Of a DNA stretch of 64,000 bases, positions 22,800 through 33,550 are shown in pieces (within the stretch, counting starts at the first letter, position 1; every line of letters begins with the position of its first letter). The DNA lies in contig BLAL01000011.1 in NCBI GenBank assembly GCA_015698045.1, forward strand, positions 1,986,501-2,050,500, given 5' to 3'. This stretch comes from Rhizophagus clarus (lineage: Eukaryota > Glomeromycota > Glomeromycetes > Glomerales > Glomeraceae). The notes below the pieces were generated by a model. That model searched no databases. It saw only the letters and a list, made by a program, of their open reading frames with translations, and had not been told where the DNA came from. A program made the position numbers and the translations under genes.

Positions 22800-25092
22800 T
22801 TATTCTTCTTCATCTACATCATCTACATCGATGAATTCATTCAATAAATCCTCTACATTATAATCAAAATTTCCTCCCCCATCACTTTCTTGTTCGCTTT
22901 CTTGCTCATCATCATTGCCATCATCTGTATTAATTTTTTCGTATTCTTCTTCAGATTCATCTAAAATGTCGTCCGGGATCTCTCCAATTTCTTCAATTAT
23001 TAATTTGTGTGACAAATCAACAAATTTATCGATCCATACATGTTCTATTAGGACAACACAATTATCTGAAGGAACTGTAATTTGATTAGGTAAACTTTCA
23101 TTTGATAAAACATCACATTCATCATCATCATCATTAGTTTCTGCCAGAGCCTCTGCAATTCGAATGTTCATTTCAGTTTCGCTAATACGAGTATCATTTT
23201 TTTCTATACCATAAAAACCAAGCTCTTTCTTAGCATTGGACTTCCAATGCATGATTATTTTAGCCATGGATTCTAGTCGACTTATATTCAAATTTAAACG
23301 CCGATCATTAAATAGCTAGCCAAGTGTTGAGAATCCTCGTTCGCAACTTGCGGAATTTGGACAAATCGCTAATAGATGGCGAGCGACTCTTGGGAGGCTG
23401 TTCGGTCGAGAGTCAGTATCGATCAAATTCCACCAATTTAGAGGATCGTCTAGAGAACAAGATTCATCAAGATCAAAGGGTGGTTTATTATCACGGTAGT
23501 CCTTAATTTGCTCGCATAGAGCCCTGGATTCTTTAAGATCAAATTCTAACCTTTTACCAATTGTAGTAGCGCACCTCACGATCCTTGAATAAGCTTTGGC
23601 TGTGAGAGGCTTACTCCTAAATCGGGGATCTAGAAAAAAGCAGGTTATATATTTGTCATCATCGAACTCTTTGAATCTTTCATTCATCACGTTGAAACAA
23701 TGGTTATGGAAGTTTTGATTAAATGATTTGGGTAATTGTTTCAAAACTGCTGATAGTCTTATCAAACTTAAAAAACAATGTCCAAGCGTCGCTGATCTTG
23801 ATTCTAAAGCCAAGACGGCTTTTCTCAATGGATTTAAAACGAATGAAAGAATTCATAAATCGGAAAAAAAATTCCGTGTTTGGATAACACGTTTGACCTT
23901 ATCGTTCAACAAATTACTTTTATTAGTAATAATTTGTTCTAGTACTGGTTCCAACCTAATTACCGAATCTACTGATTCGCTAGCCGTTATCCATCGCGTC
24001 TTACAATATAACTTAATGCCTCCTCCATGAATACTATTCTCTTTGATGAGTTGTGTGAGTTTGGCTCCAGCTTGATGGGAATTTTTAAAAAATGAAGCTA
24101 ATGTATTAACTTTTCGTAATAAACGATCTCCAAAACTTTCTTTAAGTATATCACACGCGATAAGATTGACCGCATGTGCTATACATTGTACGTTTTCGAT
24201 GTTAGGGTATTTCTCTTCAATAATTTTGCGTGCATTCCGAACGTTTGAGGCATTATCGGACACAATAGCCGATATTTTATTCGGGCCGATCCTTTCAATT
24301 ATTTCTCCAATCACTTCAGCTACGTAATTACCTGTATGCGAATGTTCTGACAAATCTTGAAGTTTATACAAATACTCTTCTCTCGACAGAGTCATAATAA
24401 CAAAATTCCATATAGAACGATGAGTGGGGGACGTCCAACCATCGAACGCTAAATTATATTAATATTAATATTATTACTTAAAAACACATTAAGGATATTG
24501 TTTTAAAAAAGTATAAAAAAAGTATTAAAAACCTAAAGTCAAATTAGCTCCATTTTCAATGACGGATGTGACAGTTGAGTTCACCATTGATAATTCCCTT
24601 CTCAAGTAACTGATCTGACAAAAATTCTCTGGTTGGCAGCTCATACGAAGAATTAAGCTCCTTTACAAAGTTAATAAAAAAAGGGTGCTCGACTATCCGG
24701 AATGAAATACCACATGCAACGAAAAATTTAGCCAAGGCACGATTAATCCTAGTTACTCTACCATCAGGAATTTTTGTGGAATCATGGTAGTCTGTAATAT
24801 TTAACTGATTACTCCCAACAATTTTTCTTTTTTTATTAACTTTATCTTCACGCTCTAATATTTTATTCAAATATTTTCTAACAATGGGTCCTGGAGCTTC
24901 CGAGCAGTGGTTCGCAAAGTGCTCTTCAAGTTTTGATATATCACCTCGTGACCATGAAAAATTACAATATTTACAAGTGGCATGATATTTTCCTGAACCA
25001 ACGGGATTTCCTCTAATAGCATCCTCCCAGGTAGAGCTGGAAGGCCTACCACCTTTATTTTTATTTTTTTCTAAGTCTAAAGTGCTGGTCAT
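22800..25092 (-). pseudogene. hAT-2 transposase (BED finger, DUF659-type core, dimerisation domain), broken
   Basis: ATG at 25092 opens a BED zinc finger (CKYC ... HFANHC) after GGRPSSSTWED. A DUF659-like core follows after a one-base frameshift near 24610 and an intron (about 24538-24449): AFDGWTSPTHRS, SAIVSDNASNV with a catalytic Asp, CIAHAVNLIA and TRWITASESV. The hAT dimerisation region comes next: LPRVARHLLAICPNSASCERGFSTLG. A TGA at 23855-23853 stands where Arg is expected. A TAG at 23318-23316 replaces the Trp of the usual STLGW. The acidic tail ends at 22800. All lesions except the frameshift are C-to-T or G-to-A transitions. Confidence 0.85.
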
Positions 25093-25619
25093 ATTGAAAT
25101 GTGTATAAAGTTTTTTTATTTTGTACGTGTTTAAGTAAAAAAAGTAATGCAAGGCAAACACGAAGTAATTTAAAAAATCCATAACAGATAATCATATGAT
25201 TTGGTTCAAATTTCAAGGTATAGCCGTAACAGTTGGGGATTATAACAGTAAAATGATAAATAAAAAAAGGAGTTAAAGGAGTTAAAGGACGAAAAGTAAC
25301 TGATTATCTTTGATATTAATAATGTCAGATCATTTCCTGAATGACCGTCAGATATGATTGGTTGTGTGTCATGTGGTGGCTGAATTTTATTTTGTTACAC
25401 TAATTACATTATTAGAAAAATGAAACTATGCCGAAACTATATTAAAGTATTAATATATATTATGCCGAAACTATGCCAAAATGCCAAAACTGTTTCAGCA
25501 TTTTGGCAGTTTCGGCAGTTTCGGCATTTCGGCATTTTTGGCTGCTTGCCGAAACCTAGTTTCACCAGTTTCGGCAGTTTCAGCATGCCGAAACTCACTA
25601 GTTTCGGCAAGCAACCTTA
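25093..25619. repeat. hAT-2 5' region and right subterminal repeats
   Basis: The transposase leader is followed by a dense TTTCGGCAG / CCGAAACT cluster (about 25425-25600) matching 16549-16728, then the 19-bp terminus. Confidence 0.75.
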
Positions 25620-25627
25620 ACTGTATT

Positions 25628-26115
25628 AAAAGGTAATCCATCTGTAACGATCCAATCTGCTACTCCATTACGTAATTTTTGTTGTAATGGTTCCTTATAT
25701 GGTGTAACTTTTTTAAATTGTTCATCAACTTTTAATTGCTAGTAATATATAAAATTTAAATCAATATATTTGCAGATCTGTTTTAATTATGTAAATCAAT
25801 ACGTACTTCAGATTTTTTTTCATATTCCTTATGAACATTATTAATATGATATATCATAGTACTTGTTTGAGTTTTATAGACACAACTATATCCGCATTCA
25901 TCACCGTTGTCATTATCAATATACCTGCAATATGCATGACCATTTGTTTTAGCCTGAAAAAACTTCCATACAAAACTTGTTTTTCCAGTATTAGAAGTCC
26001 ATTGTGGTTCTTGTTCTTCTTGTTCTTCTATTTGCGTAATATTGCATTGTTTTTTAGATAAATGTGAAATTTCTTTTCTTTTAACACGCTTTTTTGAACC
26101 TGGAATACTTGCCAT
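25628..26115 (-). CDS. hAT-1 transposase, N-terminal part with BED-type finger
   Basis: Exon 26115-25807 starts MASIPGSKKRVKRKE and encodes a BED-like zinc finger: SFVWKFF, then AYCRY ... CGYSC and HINNVH. The donor is GTACGT. Exon 2 begins at 25738 after CTAG and runs through WIVTDGLPFNT to the hAT-2 insertion point. The frame resumes at 16521 in the same phase. The BED finger presumably binds the element's ends. No stop is present in the spliced frame. Confidence 0.85.
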
Positions 26116-26490
26116 TTAAAAGTATATAATATATTTTGCACGATATTTTTCGCGTGTTTCAAAAGAAGCAAGATGGATAAGGAAATTTTAACACCAATAA
26201 TATTGTAATATAAAATAACTTGCACATAGTTGACAATTAAAGAAAGTAGAAATTCGCTTAATTTCCATAAATTGCAAATATATTTTTAATTTTTATTTGA
26301 TCGACCAATATAAAATTTAAATGATTATATATTTTAATCGATTAAGTTTGATAATCGATGATTGGTTAGCTTGATTGATTGTACATTTAGCCAATTATAA
26401 TTAATTGGATTTAAAATCATATGATCAATAATCGATCAAATTAATCAATCATCGATCATAATTAATATAATTAAATTCCCTAATTGAATA

Positions 26491-27830
26491 GAATAATGTC
26501 TCTCAAATACTGCATATTAAAATATACATTCGTAAATAAAATGAGACTACTTTTACTGGACAAGGCAATTTTTTCAAGATATCGTATGATACTTTTATGA
26601 TATCATAAATGTACTTAAAATTCGAATTTTAATATGGTTGTAAAGACATTTTACATAATAAAAAATCATTTTGAAAACCACATTAAAACCCATTTCCGAT
26701 GCTTACCAGAATATTATAAAATATGTCATCCTGACAATGTATTTAAAACCATTTTATGATAATTTTCACAATTTTGTAAAGATTGACAGAACATGATTAA
26801 TATATTTTAAAATGCCAATAAATTATTTTATTATACGGCTAAATAATAATACATAAACTACTAGTATAATTTACAAAATAGAAAAATTCCAAAGAAACGA
26901 ACTGTTAGTAATAGTACATTAATTGATGATCCGCGAGTCAACTAGTGAAATTACATATAAAATTTGACGCAGATCATATACTAATTTGTCGTAGTGCACT
27001 GATTTTGGCAATTTCTGGTGTAATAAAAATTATAAACACAGTTTACTAAAAATAACACAAACAATAAAGTAAATGTCACACTTTTATTCTTCAAAGCCAC
27101 CAAGCATAAAAATTTTTTTTGACAAAGTTTACCTTGGAAGCACACGGCATTTACTATGTTATTAGACAAAATAAGGGTTTAAAAGGTATAAATTATGGAA
27201 TTTTTTTATATTTCACTAAACTTTTATGCATATTTACTTTATTTTTGATATATTTTATAAGTAAACTAAGCTGTAATAACTTTTAACCTGACAAATTCAA
27301 AACTTTTTCACACTCAGTTTTACCATACTATATTACTTGTAATAATGAGTTTCATATTTCAAATCTAATAATATGGTTTCTCACAACTTTCTCACTAATC
27401 TTATGCAAAAATACCATAACGAAATGTTAGGAAAGAACCCAATCCCTAAGAATTCTAGAGCAAAATGACATTTTTTAGACACATGGCTAGTGAAATTCAT
27501 GAAACACTGCACATTCAGAAATGCGGTTTTTAATTAAATTTCCGTCAAATTTTATTATCGTTTTCATCACCTGACTCGTGGATCGTTAATTAAAAAAAAA
27601 AGATTTAAAAAAAAATGTTATAAAATACCCACCGAAATCTACACCCCTGAGCTCCAGTTAAAATCCCATGCTTTGAACCTGTCTAAAAAAAAGAACAAGT
27701 GTTAATACATTTCGTTAAAGTAGTAATTAAAAAAACTTTTCTCTTACCAAATTCTCAATATCTAAAATCATATGGAAAATACATCAAAGTATATCAAAAA
27801 AAATATATTTTTTCTTTTGAAATTGACTAC
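26491..27830. other. AT-rich stretch right of hAT-1
   Basis: This begins after the target duplication (26483-26490). It has no recognisable gene. A 62-codon minus frame (27169-26981) with one hydrophobic helix is probably chance. Near 27622 a segment AAAATGTTATAAAATA resembles the decayed frame at 32843-33160. Confidence 0.45.
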
Positions 27831-27834
27831 CATA

Positions 27835-28135
27835 TTAATCATACTCGATCATGATGTGGTAAGATCAATGCAAAAATAAGGAATGAAAGAATTGATTTAT
27901 AATAATAAAAAAAAATGAGAAGAAAAAAAAAATTTTGACTCACATTTTAACCTGTAGAATTATCATCAAACAAGTTTTAAAAATGTCTTCTCAATATCGT
28001 AATAAACCTATACAAGAACAAGAAATTTGTAAAAAGAATTCTCTTATTAAAATTTGGAAGCCTTTGCAACCGCAATCTCAACAACCTCTGTGGCGGTGAC
28101 ATACAGAAGTAGTCAAAGTCCCATAGTATATTTTT
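27835..28135 (+). pseudogene. Truncated paralogue of the Gln/Pro-rich gene
   Basis: The upstream region (GATCATGATGTGGTAAGATCAA) and the coding start match 2260-2480. ATG at 27983 opens MSSQYRNKPIQEQEI and later QPQSQQP. The frame then stops at TGA 28097-28099, and the next bases (AGTCAAAGTCCCATA) match exon 2 of the other copy at about 3116-3130. The Gln/Pro-rich tract, the intron and part of exon 2 have therefore been deleted. This copy preserves the start codon and the Gln codon that are lost in the 2.4-kb copy. The two lie in the same orientation on either side of the nested transposon stack. Confidence 0.65.
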
Positions 28136-28185
28136 ATGTAATCTTGCTTAATCGTATAAAAATATCAGAATTTTATTTTAATAAT

Positions 28186-28855
28186 ATGGCAGCACGTTAT
28201 ACATATAAAAGTTGTAAAAAAAAAAAGTTTAATATTTGCGGTATTGCAGATGAGTTGTGATACCACAAATGAGTTGCGGCAATGAAGTGACGATATCAAA
28301 TTAATATCGTAAATACATCTTTTTTTATCCCTGAAATTACCAATATCGTAACGATATCAAGACTATACTGATCAGATATTTTTTTAAATAAATGTTGTCA
28401 CGATATTTCGGCGATAAATTGTGGGATGAAGTGACGATATCAAATCAATATCGCAAATATATCTGAAATTACCAACATCGTAATGATATCAAGGCTGTGC
28501 CGATTTGATATTCTTTTGAATAGATATCATCACGATATTTTTGCGATAAATTATGGTGATGAAGTAACGATATCAAATCAACATTATAACAATATCATCA
28601 CAGAAATTGATATCATTATGACATGAAATTTATATCATACCCGTATCAATTCAACATCGCTCATATTTTCAAGGTTTCTGTAAAGGTAGTTTTTGTAGAA
28701 ATGAACACCAACCTTCAGTTTTACTCACACATTATCAATTGGCTTTCTTTCACATGAACCAAACTTTTCACAATCTTTTTAACTCTTTTAGTTTGTCTGA
28801 AAAATTGCAGGATTATGATAGGACCCCAAAGAATACATATATAACTCAGATCTAA
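28186..28855 (+). CDS. Small two-exon frame with a possible CCCH-type zinc finger
   Basis: Exons 28186-28240 and 28674-28855 are joined through a GT..AG intron of 433 nt. They give a 78-residue frame in which SCKKKKFNICGFCKGSFCRNEH would read as C-x7-to-10-C-x4-C-x3-H, near the CCCH pattern of RNA-binding zinc fingers. The rest is His- and Phe-containing and not recognised. The intron is filled by GATATC-type repeats shared with 31.3 and 44 kb. It may be a fragment of a larger gene or a chance frame. The zinc-finger spacing is the only functional hint. Confidence 0.35.
28262..28665. repeat. GATATC-rich repeat block
   Basis: Three copies of a unit of about 140 bp contain GAAGT(G/A)ACGATATCAAAT(T/C)A and TCACGATATTT. 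The same vocabulary builds the blocks at 31340-31960 and 43900-44500, which are subterminal regions of the 13-kb element. This block is probably a solo or deleted relative. Confidence 0.7.
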
Positions 28856-28859
28856 CCCC

Positions 28860-30015
28860 AAAAATTTTAATATAACTTTATACACCTAATTTTACTAAAA
28901 GCTTTATACAAAATCAGCATATAAGTTCAAATTTTATATAATTTTATACAATTTAATATCTGAGTTTATTATAAAATTTTTATTATATTTATAAATTTTT
29001 TTTACAAAAATATATAATAAATAATATATATACATAAAAATTTTCATTAAAAAAAAAATTTTTTAAAAATAAATTAAATAAAAAATAAATAACATTTTTG
29101 TAATTTATTAAATATCCAGTAATCGGATTTTGATAAAAGTTATACCATTATATTCGTCTCATTGAGACGGTTCTAATAATACTAAAATCATCTTTCTAGG
29201 ATCAATAATCAATATTGACCGAAATAAGATTTACTAATAAATTTTATTAATTAATTAAAAAATTATTAAAAAATTTCCTATACTAAAATGATGTAAAATT
29301 AGCTATTGAATATAAAAATAACACTGGGAAATTACAAATTTTTTAAAATTTTGTGGACTTAATATTTTTTTCCTCCCTTATCCCTTACCCCACCACTACC
29401 CTTTTGACCTTATATTCTTTATATAATTTTTTTCTTTTAAGTTTGTTACGCTATCATGTCTAAAATTGTTACGCTATTATGTCTAATTTTGTCTATTTTT
29501 TACAATTAAACTTGTTATACTGTCACGTCTAAATTTATTTATTTTATTACGCCATCACATCTAAAAAGTTCGTGTATTTCTTTTTTTAAATTAAAGATTA
29601 ATTTTACAAATTTATTATAAACTGATTTACGTGTTTTACTATTTATAGATTAAGGGGTTAATTTATAAATCTTTTTACTAAATTTATTATCGAATTATAT
29701 TTTGTTTTTATTTATAAAATTAGGGTTTAGTTTTATATGTTTTATTTTTTATTTTTTTTATTTTTTATTGACAAAATGAATTCGAATACATGAGACAAAT
29801 CTAAATACCAGAAGGTAAGTCTGTAGTAAAAGTACATGTAACATAAATCAAAGCTAAGCTAGAAACAATTATACTATACTATGATACTAATACCCGATTA
29901 AAACTGAAAGACCCTGCTGGTCTGAAGACCTAAAGCTCTAGTAGGGAGAACTCTGAAACAAACCATCCCTCACTGACACCAACCCAAATAAGAAACTAAA
30001 TAAAACACTATATAC
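28860..30015. other. AT-rich spacer with short direct repeats
   Basis: At 29440-29580 a motif TTGTTACGCTATCATGTCTAA recurs with small changes three to four times. Otherwise low-complexity sequence and no gene. Confidence 0.5.
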
Positions 30016-30017
30016 GA

Positions 30018-31311
30018 CTAAAATTTAGATATTAGAGTTAGCAACAGTTTGACAATATCCATCTTATCATCAGTCTTCTTGCTCAAGGACTTCTTCTTTT
30101 TCTTGTCTTTCAACTTTTTCAAAGTCTTCGTCTTGTCCTTATTAGGTTTAGAATTAGCCGAGTAAGTTTTTGAAGAACGAGAATTCTTGGATTTCTTAGA
30201 GGAGTCATTTTTTTGGACACCAGAGAGGAACCAGAGGAATTCCTGGACTTTGTGGTTTGTGAGGCGGTAAGGGGAGCTGAACACCAAGGGAGAGAGTAGT
30301 CAATATTGTTGTGATTGAAATTAAATCTGGTTTTCCTACAGATTTCTACATCGTCATATTTTTCGAAGAAGACTACAATCGAAGCCTTTCCATCTGTTTC
30401 AAATTGTTTAATAGCTTTGATTGGTAAATTACCAAACATTTTCTGAGAAGGAGTAGTGCGTTCCTATGTTAGCCAAAAACGAGATTCTTAAGGTAAATCA
30501 TTAAGGTATAAGCGAAACTGTTCTCTTTTTTTCCTTTGGTGTAGTGACCAGTTTCCAGAGAACTAACGTACAGATATATCACCAAGGGAGTATTGCCATA
30601 TCTTCTGTTCGAAGGAAGCGAGTGCGAAAGTTGAAAGACATATTTTGATTCGAAGCGTTTGGTATTTCCTTTGCTTCTTCACAGTCATCAAGATAGGATC
30701 TCCCCATGCTATAAGTTCAGCAAGTATTTTTTCGTGGGACTAACTTGAGGGTATGTCATAAACGAAGATATCCCTAATGTTATTAACATTTTCATCAGGA
30801 ATATTAGTATCTACAAATATTTTTTCCACTGATTTTTCTGTAACCTTCTTTTTCTTCTTAGGTTTTGACGTAGTATCACTACTACCAGAAGGTTGCGGAG
30901 GTATAGTTGTATCATCATTAGCGTTCTCCATATTTATGTCAATCAATTCCTCATCAGCTGTAGGCGGTCGCTACTTGGGCATAATCGGCGATTTTGAAAA
31001 GGTACCAGGCTAAGATATTCCTAATTCAGGTATTATCGGCGGTGTGACTAGGTGTGAGTCACCAGAATTAACCAGATTTTGCATACCACGTGACATTTCC
31101 TTTATGACTGTATCGCCCACTTTTTTTTCAAGGTTGGACGAAACTTTTTCAAAAAATTCAGGCTGGTGGAGATAACACTCAAAAACCCTTAGGTCTGAAT
31201 ATACCACCAAAGAAATTAGTGTATTAGGAATGTTCGTTCATACTTCATTGTGATATAGCTTTGTATTTTACAGGTTCAGCAGCAGCGCCAAAGGTCTTTA
31301 TTAACCTTTTG
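30018..31311 (-). pseudogene. LINE-type ORF1 pseudogene, 3' part
   Basis: The minus-strand reading frame is largely continuous: FECYLHQPEFFEKVSSNLEK, RPPTADEELIDINMEN, a Lys-rich stretch, IFVYDIP, LAELIAWGDPILM, KYQTLRIKICLS, FSGNWSLHQRKKREQF and FEKYDDVEICRKTRF, with a Lys/Ser-rich basic end. This order (RRM-like block, basic tail) fits ORF1 of non-LTR retrotransposons as I recall them from AM fungi; the assignment is from memory of the family and not from a search. Stops at about 31013, 30973, 30741, 30569, 30488 and 30464 stand where Gln or Trp is expected. The 5' part continues on the same strand at 44530-44872, beyond the 13-kb insertion. Confidence 0.6.
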
Positions 31312-31339
31312 CCTTGTTCCTACTTTGCTGAAACTTGAA

Positions 31340-31965
31340 GTTTACAATCGATATTGAATAAATATCATAACGATGTCATTACGATATCATTACGATATTT
31401 TAACAAAAAATCAAATCGACGTTGTTAAGTTAGTCTTAACTATGTTTATTCGATATTGATTGGTTCGATATCTCTGCGATCACTATACGACATTTATTTG
31501 ATATCGTAACTATATCATAGCAATAACGTATTAACATTGAATTAACATTGCCAAAGTATATAACATTTATTCGATATCATAATTATATCGTAGCAATAAC
31601 GTATTAACATCAAATTAGCATTGCAAAAGTATTATAACATTTATTTGATATCATAACTATATCGTAAAGATAACATATTAACATCGAATTAACATTGCCA
31701 AAGTATTATAACATTTATTTGATATCGTAACTATATCGTAAAGATAACATATTAACATCGAATTAACATTGCAAAGTATTATAATATTTATTCAATATCG
31801 TAACTATATCGTAGCGATATCACATTAACATCAAATTAATATTATGACAATGTTTTTATATTTACTCGACATCATAACTATATCATAGAAATATCATATT
31901 AATATTGAATTAACATCGCTAAAGTATTATAACATTTATTTGATATCATAACTACATCATAATAA
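31340..31965. repeat. Left subterminal repeats of the 13-kb element
   Basis: A unit of about 87 bp is repeated about six times. Each contains GATATC(G/A)TAACTATATCGTA, AACATATTAACATCGAATTAACATT and AAAGTATTATAACATTTATT. Confidence 0.8.
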
Positions 31966-32842
31966 TTTCATAAATTACATCATAAAAAATGATTTTATAT
32001 TTATTACATTATAATAATAATTTACATTAATAATAATAATTTACATCAATAATAATAATAAGAAAATAAAGAAGAAAATAAAGGTATCCGTTCAACATTA
32101 GGTACCGATTCCTAGCAGATCCTTACGCAGTACTCTAGGGTTTTAGTTTTAGTAGCTTTGGTTTTGATTTTAGTTTTAGTTTTGGTTTAGTTTTGGTTTT
32201 AGTTTTAGTTTTCTCCCTAGAGTTTCTGATCATGCTTTCACCATACAGGTTTACTAACGTCTACTAAGGCGCACACCTAACAGAACAACAACACCTGAGA
32301 AGTGAAGTAATATTCAATGTGGATAGAGTGGATGGGTCAGATATGATAAATAATGAAAACAAAATGGAAACGAAACAAAGGCGAAAAGAAAAAAGGAGAC
32401 AAGATCAAAAAGAAATAATAAAGAATATTGATGGAAAAAGATGAAACGAAAAGAAAGGGAGACAAAGAAAGTGAAATAAAAGGAAAAAGAAACAAAAACC
32501 GAAGGGAGAATGAAACAGGGGTCACATTTTTCTTTTTCTTTTTTTTCTTTTCATGTGATGAGTGAATACATCTTATTCCTTTTATTCTATACATAAGTAG
32601 GATCCAATCACTAAGGGTGAATTTAAAAAAATAAAAAATATAAAAAAAACAATTATGATTAATATAATATACTCTTTATAAAATATATTTAAATTTTAAA
32701 TTTAATACATAACCTTGGGATAATGGTTAGAGCAGGTAATCTCCGGGATTTTGAGAAAAAATAAAAATGATAATATTTTTAACGTTACCTCTTTAAATTT
32801 TGAAAATGTTAATTCTTAAAACATAATATTATAAAAAAAAAA
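31966..32842. other. Low-complexity stretch in the 13-kb element
   Basis: Poly-(AAT) at 31985-32065, a (GTTTTAGTTTTG)-type simple repeat at about 32145-32210, and a purine-rich run at 32345-32520. No gene is supported. Confidence 0.55.
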
Positions 32843-33160
32843 ATGCTGGCTGCTACGACTGATGCCATCCCAGACAAAGTAATTGGCGGCAGAAAATGTT
32901 ATAAAATATCCAGCCCTATTTCACAACATTTTCCTCCAGGCTAAGCAAATATTACAAAAGAAAGCTTCAAATATATTCAACAATTTGAACATAGCATTTG
33001 AGAATACATTCTAACTCCTTTAAGTAATACCACAGTCTAACAAAGAAAGACTCAAACTACACCCTATTGTAAAGAAAGTACATAACCAATCCCTTCTACA
33101 GAACCAGTAGACTTTACGAATATGGTAGAGTCCAAAAAAAATATGAAAAATATGCATATA
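32843..33160 (+). pseudogene. Decayed reading frame of unknown type
   Basis: ATG 32843 opens MLAATTDAIPDKVIGGRKCY and the frame keeps a coding-like composition for about 100 codons (KESFKYIQQFEHSI, EYILTPLSNTTV, RKTQTTPYCKEST, IPSTEPVDFTNMVES). TAA at 32942, TGA near 33002, and TAA near 33041 and 33086 interrupt it. All would be restored to Gln or Arg by one C at the first base. I do not recognise the family. Confidence 0.4.
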
Positions 33161-33184
33161 TCCTATTTTCATACCTGCTTAATG

Positions 33185-33550
33185 GCTTTACTATTTATTT
33201 AAAAGTAGTTTTTTTGTCTTATACGTTTTTCAGCGAACGGTCTTCGTGTTGGCGACTATATCGAATATATAAACTAAAATGCTAAAGTACTGTTAATATT
33301 GTAAAAGATAAGTAAAGTATACTTGGATAAAAGCGAGAAGAAGAAAATACCGTAAAGTGTTAAAATAGTAATATTTGGCTTCACTATTTATTTTTTTATC
33401 TTATACGTTTTTTGGCAAACGGTCTTCGTGTTGGTGGCTATATCAAATATATAAACTAATATGCCAAAGTATTGTTAATATTGTAAAAGATAAGTAAAGT
33501 ATACTTGGATAAAAGAGAGAAGAAGAAAATACCGTAAAGTGTTAAAATAT
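33185..33550. repeat. Tandem duplication, period 182 bp
   Basis: Two adjacent copies share GGTCTTCGTGTTGG, AGATAAGTAAAGTATACTTG and AGAAGAAAATACCGTAAAGTG with few differences. Non-coding. Confidence 0.8.

Larger units (their letters stand above)
16530..25619. mobile_element. hAT-2: second hAT element, inserted in hAT-1
   Basis: Both ends are TAAGGTTGCTTGCCGAAAC as perfect 19-bp inverted repeats (16530-16548 and 25601-25619). They are flanked by the exact 8-bp duplication ACTGTATT (16522-16529, 25620-25627). The ends continue into clusters of CCGAAACTGCCGAAA-like subterminal repeats. The element carries its own broken transposase (minus strand, 25092-22800), an intact small accessory gene (22120-21419) and the nested CACTA-2. 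Without CACTA-2 it would be 4.7 kb. Confidence 0.92.
4695..26482 (-). mobile_element. hAT-1: outer hAT transposon, split by two younger elements
   Basis: The left end reads TAGGGAATTTAATT (4695-4708) and the right end carries its exact reverse complement (26469-26482). Both are flanked by the perfect 8-bp duplication ATTGAATA. An 8-bp duplication and a (C/T)AGGG start are typical of hAT elements. Both ends also carry GATCGAT/ATTGATTG-rich subterminal sequence. The transposase is on the minus strand in pieces at 26115-25628, 16521-15733 and 5953-4986. The gaps are filled exactly by hAT-2 and CACTA-1. Without them the element is about 2.9 kb, a normal hAT size. Confidence 0.9.

Noticed and set aside
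24867-25052. Second minus frame over the hAT-2 BED finger
   Set aside because: Out-of-frame shadow of the transposase.
28670-28690. Shared TTTCTGTAAAG near 28675 and at the 44.5-kb element end
   Set aside because: At 28.67 kb these bases are part of the possible zinc-finger exon and the similarity does not extend outward. Probably chance.
32712-32760. tRNA-like D-arm (GATAATGGTTAGAGCAG)
   Set aside because: No acceptor pairing, no B box (GGTTCGANNCC) and no T-arm follow. At most a tRNA-derived scrap.
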